A stretch of 64,000 nt of DNA from the NCBI GenBank assembly GCA_001725155.1, contig MEFP01000012.1:1-64000 (forward strand), written 5' to 3'. The first letter of the stretch is position 1, and each line of letters opens with the position of its first letter. Shown in pieces: positions 59,442 through 64,000 of the stretch. The notes beneath the pieces were generated by a model. That model searched no databases. It was not told where the DNA came from and saw only the letters and a list, made by a program, of their open reading frames with translations. This DNA is from Lysobacteraceae bacterium SCN 69-320. Its GTDB lineage: Bacteria > Pseudomonadota > Gammaproteobacteria > Xanthomonadales > Rhodanobacteraceae. Both the position numbers and the translations under genes were made by a program.

Positions 59442-60647
59442 TTACGGCGACGCGTCGAAACCCGCATGGAACAAGGTGTCGGCATCCGACAGGCAATACA
59501 GCGCATAGTGCGTCGCGCAGGCATAGGCGCCGGACGCGCGCAGCCACAGCGGGCCGGCGATGTTCGCCGTGGTCGCGCGACCCTGGGCCGTCGCGTCGGT
59601 CCAGCCGGCGCATTGCTCCGGCGCTGCGCTGCCGTCGGCGGCGATGCCGGTCCAGGCCCCGATGCTGGCCAGGTAGGTGCCGGTTTCGCTGACGTTGATC
59701 GGCGCATAGGTCGCGCCGGTCTGCAGCGCAGCCAGGTTGTCGGCAATGCGCACGCCGTCGCGGCGTACCCAGGGCAGGTCTGCCTGGCTGAAGCGCGCGA
59801 ACGCGGGCGTCGCGCCGTCGGCCAGCAGGGCCTTGAACGTGTCCGGCCGGTGCAGGCCGGCTGCGGCCGCCCGCGTGCGGCAGATGCGGTCGGCCGCGGC
59901 GATGCCGGTCTGGCCCTGGGCTTCCGGCCAGGCGAAGTTGCCCGGGCCGCCGCTGCCGGTGACGAAGGCTTCGCGTTTGCCGAATTCCCGCGGCCTGGCC
60001 GCCTGCGCGTTGCCGCTGCCCGGTTCCAGGCAGTACAGGCGCGCCGGGACCGTGCAGCTCATGACACCGTTGCCGGACCAGTCGTCGGTCGTGGAATCGG
60101 CACCGCCGATCAACATCGTCGCGCCGGTGCCGGTGGTCCAGCCGGCGCAGTCGTAGCCCGGAAGGTGTGCGCCGTTTGCGCCGGTGCCGGTCGCGACGCT
60201 CTGCAGATAGCCGGTGAACGGCAACGGACGGCCGAACTCGTCGCGGTTGATCGGATGGAACAGGCGGCCAGCCAGCTGGTCGGCCAGGCTCGCCGCGACC
60301 GGGCGATCGTCACTGCGCTGCCAGGGCCCGGCGTCGGTCGGCGGCTGCGCGAGACCGCAGTTCGCGTTGCGCTTGCCGTGCAGCCCGTGCACGCGGCAGT
60401 AGGCGTCGTCAGTGCTGTCGGACAGCCAGGCGACGAAGGCGTCGGCGTTGGCCAATCCGGCGGCGCGGGCGCGGGACCGGCATACCGCATCGGCGCCGGC
60501 GACGCCGGACTGGCCGCCCGCCTCGCTCCAGGTCGCGAGATTGCCGCTGCCCTGTACCGAGGTGACGAAGGCGCGGCGCGGCGGGTTCTGCGCCGCCAGC
60601 GGCGGTGCGGCCAGCAGCAGCGCCATGCAGATCCAGCGAATCGACAT
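59442..60647 (-). CDS. Secreted protein with two tandem DUF1554-like domains
   Basis: The 401-residue protein has a signal peptide (1-20) and two copies of a roughly 170-residue domain, about 26-207 and 226-391. Matching points are AFVTSVQGSGN / AFVTGSGGPGN, GADAVCRSRARAAGL / AADRICRTRAAAAGL and RLYCLEPG / ALYCLSDA. The fold is probably lectin- or endostatin-like, Cys-bonded and extracellular. The chain ends DTLFHAGFD..., the terminal pattern shared with two other proteins here. Function is unknown. Confidence 0.85.
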   Translation of the reverse strand: MSIRWICMALLLAAPPLAAQNPPRRAFVTSVQGSGNLATWSEAGGQSGVAGADAVCRSRARAAGLANADAFVAWLSDSTDDAYCRVHGLHGKRNANCGLAQPPTDAGPWQRSDDRPVAASLADQLAGRLFHPINRDEFGRPLPFTGYLQSVATGTGANGAHLPGYDCAGWTTGTGATMLIGGADSTTDDWSGNGVMSCTVPARLYCLEPGSGNAQAARPREFGKREAFVTGSGGPGNFAWPEAQGQTGIAAADRICRTRAAAAGLHRPDTFKALLADGATPAFARFSQADLPWVRRDGVRIADNLAALQTGATYAPINVSETGTYLASIGAWTGIAADGSAAPEQCAGWTDATAQGRATTANIAGPLWLRASGAYACATHYALYCLSDADTLFHAGFDASP

Positions 60648-60786
60648 GAGACGTCCTTGATCGGGGAGTTCTCCCCGCCGGACGCAAAATCACTCCGGGC
60701 GCCGTCGCTGCGCAGCGCCTGAGCGCAAGCGCTGCAACATGGTGCCGTGAGGCGGCCAGGGCGGCGCGGCCCGTCGCTCGGAGCCT

Positions 60787-60936
60787 CGGCTCGAAATCGC
60801 CGGCGAAGATCGCATCGGCTTCGATCGCGCCGATGCTCACCGCCGCGCCGGACGTGCGCGTATGGCCTTCGGTATCGAAGGTGCCAGAACTGCCGGGCGG
60901 ATCGGCCACGCCGCTGTCGATCAGGATGGACTCGTG
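60787..60936 (-). pseudogene. 3' remnant of a secreted repeat (CSLREA/beta-helix-type) protein gene
   Basis: A minus-strand frame reads SILIDSGVADPPGSSG, then AAVSIGAIEADAIFAGDFEP, matching the last residues of right-handed beta-helix surface proteins whose end is usually GAIE-x-DxIFxxGFE. No start, no upstream repeats and no stop at the usual place remain. It is a short relic between the tandem-domain protein and the CHAT gene. Confidence 0.55.
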
Positions 60937-61149
60937 GCCCGGACCAGGCCGGTCAGGCGCGCAGGAACGTGCCGCGGCGGCGGGATGGACGAGGCGACAT
61001 GGGCAGTGCGAACGGGCGCCGGAGCGGCGCGGACGGAGCGCACTGCCCCGATCCGCCGCCGCGGCTGCCTTGACCGCAACGCAACGGCACCCTCTTTGCT
61101 CCCGTGTCGCCGGACCTGGCATCGGCCCCAGGTCCGGCGCAGGCACCCG

Positions 61150-64000
61150 TCAGCGCTCGGTGGAATCGCCGCGCGGTCCGGACTTCTTGGCTGCCGGGCG
61201 GCGCCGCGCCGGCGCGGCGGATTTGCCGCGTGCCGGCGGCGTACCGGTAGCCGCCTGGCCGCGGCGGGACGCGGCGGCCGTCCTGGGCGCCGCTGCGGCG
61301 GGCGTCGCTGCGGCTGCCCCGGTCGCTGCAGCGTCCGTGTCAGGCGGGGGCGGCGGCATGCCGGGCAGGGCGGCTTCCTCCATGGCTTGCCGCAGCTGCC
61401 GCCAGTGCGCATGACGCTCCGTCGGCGCGCGAGTCAGACAGAATCCGGCGAACTCGTACCAGAAGCGGTTGTAAGTGCCGATCGTCTCGCGCTCGGCCGC
61501 CGTCGCCGTCACCGCCATCGCACTGCGGTATTCGACCGCGATCCTGCGCGCTTCGGCGAGATAGGCCGCAGGGTCTTCCAGTGTCGTCTCGCGCGGACTG
61601 ACCAGCAGCAACAGGCGTTGGTCGGCGGAATCCACGTCGTCCCAGAATTCGTGGGCGGCCTCGCGCGTCTTCAGGCGCTCGCGGCAGATCCCGACGGCCG
61701 CCGCATAGGACCGGTTGAGCGCGTCGTAGAGCCGGAGCAGATCGGCCTGGAGGTCGACCTTGCCGAGCCCATCGCCGACGATCAGCGCGCCGAGAGCTTT
61801 CTGCAGGTGCTCGGTCGACAGCGTCTCCAGGTCGACATTGTCGCCGCGGAGACAGGCGACGCAGGACAGTCCCCGGAACACGCCCTCGATCATGCCGTTC
61901 AGTGCAGCGAGCGCGGACGCCACATCCCCGCCGCATCGCAGCTGGAACAGGCGCCGGTAGTTGGTGCCCAGGGCGAACCACGTGGTCGCGCCACGCTCCA
62001 CGTCGGCGAATGCGCGCAGACGCCGCATGCTTTCTTCGCAGCGGTCGATCGCTTGTTTCCGCAGCGTTTCATTCCCGTCGCGAAGACGGTCCGGCGCCGC
62101 GCGCAGCGCCAGGCGGGCATGGGTGCGCCAGAGTATCGGCGGCAGGGACTTCTGCGCGGCTATGCGTTGCTCGATCAGCGCCAGCGCCGGTTCGTAGTCG
62201 CCGACGTGCTCCAGCGCCTTGACCGCCGCCAGGCAGCAGCCCTCGTCGCCGAGCAGGTCTGCGTGGTTGCGCAGATCGCGCGCGATACGCGCGGCGATCT
62301 GCCGGGTCCGCTGCGGACTCGCGCCCATGGCCGAGACGGCGAGCGCATCGAGGGAACAGGCCAGTTCGTTCGCCGAGATGAACCGTGCCGGGCCGTCAGG
62401 CGCCTCGCCGCGCCGCGCCGCATAGCGCACGTCGCCGTAACACTGATAGGCGCCCCAGGTCGTCGTGCGTTCGCCGTGCAGACGGTAGGTCAGCGCGCGT
62501 GCGGCGCGCACCGCGTCGATGTAGATCATGCCGCGGTCGACCAGCGCCGCGTAGAACTCGCGCGAGAAGCATTGCGCCGCATCGTCGTCGACGGCCCAGC
62601 CGGCCGCGACGACGGCGCGGCAGCCGATGTCCATGAACACGTTGGCGAGATTGCTCGCCAGTCGCGGAGCGTCCAGGGCGATGCCGACCTCGCGGCCCAG
62701 GTGGCAGCAGTTGATGAACACGAGCTCCGGCACGACGTCGACGCATTCGCGCACGTCTTCGGGCGTCAGCAGCAGCAGATGGCGTTCGCCGCCGTCGGCG
62801 GGGTCTTCAGCGGAACCGCTCGGTTCCTTGACCGGCAGGCTGCCGATGACCATGCCGGTGCGAACCGGCGCATCCTTGTCCGCCAGCGGTGAGCGGTAGT
62901 CGACCACGCCGTGGCCGGCGAAATGGATGATGCGGTAGGGCCTCTTGCCGAGTTCGTCGCGTATCTTCAGCGCGTCGAAATTCGGCAGATAGTTCACCTC
63001 GAAGCCGGCCTCCGTCAGCGCCTCGCTGACGGCTTCCGCCTCGTGTCGGGCACCGTCCAGGTACGGCAGGCCCGGTACGTCCCAGCGCCCGACGACCAGC
63101 GCGGTGTTCTGCGCCACGCGTTCGCGCGCCGTGTAGCCGCGCCGGCGCAGCTGACGCATCATGCCGGCCCGCACGGACAGCGGCAGGTCGCCGCCGGCGT
63201 CGGCGAGCTCCCAGGGCAGGCTCGCCGCGCTTTCGTTCAAGGTCAGCAGCAGGTCGTACTGTTCCAGCGCGAAGCGCTTGAGTTCCAGCGGCAGCAGCTG
63301 CTGGAACAGCACGCGGCCCAGCGTCGCGTCGGTGCTCTGCTGACGGTCGATCTTGCGGGCGTAGGTGCGCACTTCGTCGATGTCGATCGTGCGCTTGTAC
63401 AGCGGGACGGCGGCCTGGATGCCCGGCAGCGCGAAGCGCAAGCGGCCGCCGCTGAGCGCGCGGATGTCCAGGCGGCGCACCGACGAAATGCTGCGCGAGC
63501 CGTCGCGCAGCCGTCGCAGCGAATCATTGCGGCTCTCCATCGGCGGCGTCGGCGCGAGGAAGCGGTGCTGGAATTCACTGCCGTCGATCAGAACCGGCAG
63601 TTCGCTGGCCAGCTCCAGCGCCTTGTCCTCGTAGATCTCGATGATTTCCAGCTCGCGTATGCGCGGTCTGACCAGGGCCGGATTCTCCGGCGCGGGCTGC
63701 GCCGCGAGCACCTTCTGTGCGTCCAGCGCGCCGAGCAGGATCGCGCGCAGGCATTCGGTCACCGTCATGCCGCTGACCGACGAGCCGAGCAGGACGACGC
63801 TGAACGCGCTTTCGCGCTGCTCGGGCGTCAGATCGCTCAAGGTCGTGCCGAACCAGCCGAGCAGGCCGCGCCGCACCGTGCGGCGCAGCTCGCCGACCGA
63901 CAGTTCGCCGGGCGGCCCGAGGCCGATGATGACGGCATACGGCGAGCGGCGGTCGACGGTGATCTGCTGGCGCTTGAACACCTGGAACGTTTCCAGCGGT
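61150..64000 (-). CDS. CHAT-domain protease-like protein, 5' end outside window
   Basis: The frame stays open to the right edge (950 residues visible), so the N-terminus may lie beyond it; GTG 63981 is only a possible start. Counting from there, IIHFAGHGVVD holds catalytic His357 and LVFINCCHLG catalytic Cys426, the caspase-like dyad of CHAT domains (about 290-510); VVAAGWAVDDDAA follows. A helical, TPR-like region runs about 540-860. The last 80 residues are Pro/Ala-rich and basic. CHAT proteins often act in defence or regulated proteolysis; the substrate is not in view. Confidence 0.88.
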   Translation of the reverse strand, partial: PLETFQVFKRQQITVDRRSPYAVIIGLGPPGELSVGELRRTVRRGLLGWFGTTLSDLTPEQRESAFSVVLLGSSVSGMTVTECLRAILLGALDAQKVLAAQPAPENPALVRPRIRELEIIEIYEDKALELASELPVLIDGSEFQHRFLAPTPPMESRNDSLRRLRDGSRSISSVRRLDIRALSGGRLRFALPGIQAAVPLYKRTIDIDEVRTYARKIDRQQSTDATLGRVLFQQLLPLELKRFALEQYDLLLTLNESAASLPWELADAGGDLPLSVRAGMMRQLRRRGYTARERVAQNTALVVGRWDVPGLPYLDGARHEAEAVSEALTEAGFEVNYLPNFDALKIRDELGKRPYRIIHFAGHGVVDYRSPLADKDAPVRTGMVIGSLPVKEPSGSAEDPADGGERHLLLLTPEDVRECVDVVPELVFINCCHLGREVGIALDAPRLASNLANVFMDIGCRAVVAAGWAVDDDAAQCFSREFYAALVDRGMIYIDAVRAARALTYRLHGERTTTWGAYQCYGDVRYAARRGEAPDGPARFISANELACSLDALAVSAMGASPQRTRQIAARIARDLRNHADLLGDEGCCLAAVKALEHVGDYEPALALIEQRIAAQKSLPPILWRTHARLALRAAPDRLRDGNETLRKQAIDRCEESMRRLRAFADVERGATTWFALGTNYRRLFQLRCGGDVASALAALNGMIEGVFRGLSCVACLRGDNVDLETLSTEHLQKALGALIVGDGLGKVDLQADLLRLYDALNRSYAAAVGICRERLKTREAAHEFWDDVDSADQRLLLLVSPRETTLEDPAAYLAEARRIAVEYRSAMAVTATAAERETIGTYNRFWYEFAGFCLTRAPTERHAHWRQLRQAMEEAALPGMPPPPPDTDAAATGAAAATPAAAAPRTAAASRRGQAATGTPPARGKSAAPARRRPAAKKSGPRGDSTER

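Overview
The window is about 64 kb of very GC-rich bacterial chromosome with dense, often overlapping genes. The gene set points to a gammaproteobacterium of the Lysobacterales/Xanthomonadales (Dokdonella/Lysobacter-like). It has AcnD-PrpF, RbbA-type ABC exporters, a nonribosomal peptide synthetase end and secreted proteins ending in a D-x-[I/L]-F-x-x-[G/D]-F motif. This assignment is an inference from gene content; no rRNA or tRNA gene was seen.

Left part (1-9.1 kb, + strand): the 3' end of an NRPS gene (adenylation C-end, carrier, thioesterase, then an unusual degenerate methyltransferase-like tail). A PadR-controlled operon follows: PadR regulator, HAAS-type membrane protein, MacA-like adaptor, MacB-like ATPase, two FtsX-type permeases and an FkbM methyltransferase. 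It looks like an export and tailoring module beside the peptide synthetase.

9.2-24.6 kb (- strand): one run of nine to eleven tightly packed reading frames, read from 24.6 kb down to 9.2 kb. First comes a four-gene exporter (NodT-type outer-membrane lipoprotein, HlyD adaptor, RbbA-like ATPase-permease fusion, ABC-2 permease). Then come PRPP synthetase, phosphoketolase, a beta-CASP RNase, an AMP-phosphorylase-type nucleoside phosphorylase, a MaoC-Pta fusion and acetate kinase. Together the second half could turn RNA or nucleotide ribose into acetyl-phosphate, acetate and ATP. A divergent TetR gene with a perfect operator probably controls the run.

25-41 kb: a Tat-type dienelactone hydrolase, two acyl-CoA dehydrogenases, an ankyrin protein, an IclR/acyl-CoA dehydrogenase/SDR divergon with matching palindromic operators, a MgtC-like membrane protein, a degenerate M19 dipeptidase, a patatin and a secreted P-domain-like protein. 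A decayed amidohydrolase gene lies at 31.3-31.7 kb.

40.4-45.8 kb: a DNA-binding-domain/citrate synthase fusion diverges from acnD-prpF (methylcitrate cycle) across a promoter region rich in TTGATC boxes. A decayed cation-diffusion-facilitator gene follows.

46-54 kb: an unknown protein, an XRE regulator with palindromic sites, a SulP transporter, a GT39-type glycosyltransferase, a LysR regulator whose start is out of frame by one base, pirin and OsmC.

54-64 kb: a CadC-like membrane regulator with TPR-like repeats, a globin, a decayed RND metal pump, a [2Fe-2S]-adenylate cyclase and a second, convergent globin, which together suggest an oxygen/NO/redox signalling locus. The window ends with a secreted tandem-repeat protein, a remnant of another secreted protein and a large CHAT-domain protease that runs off the right edge.
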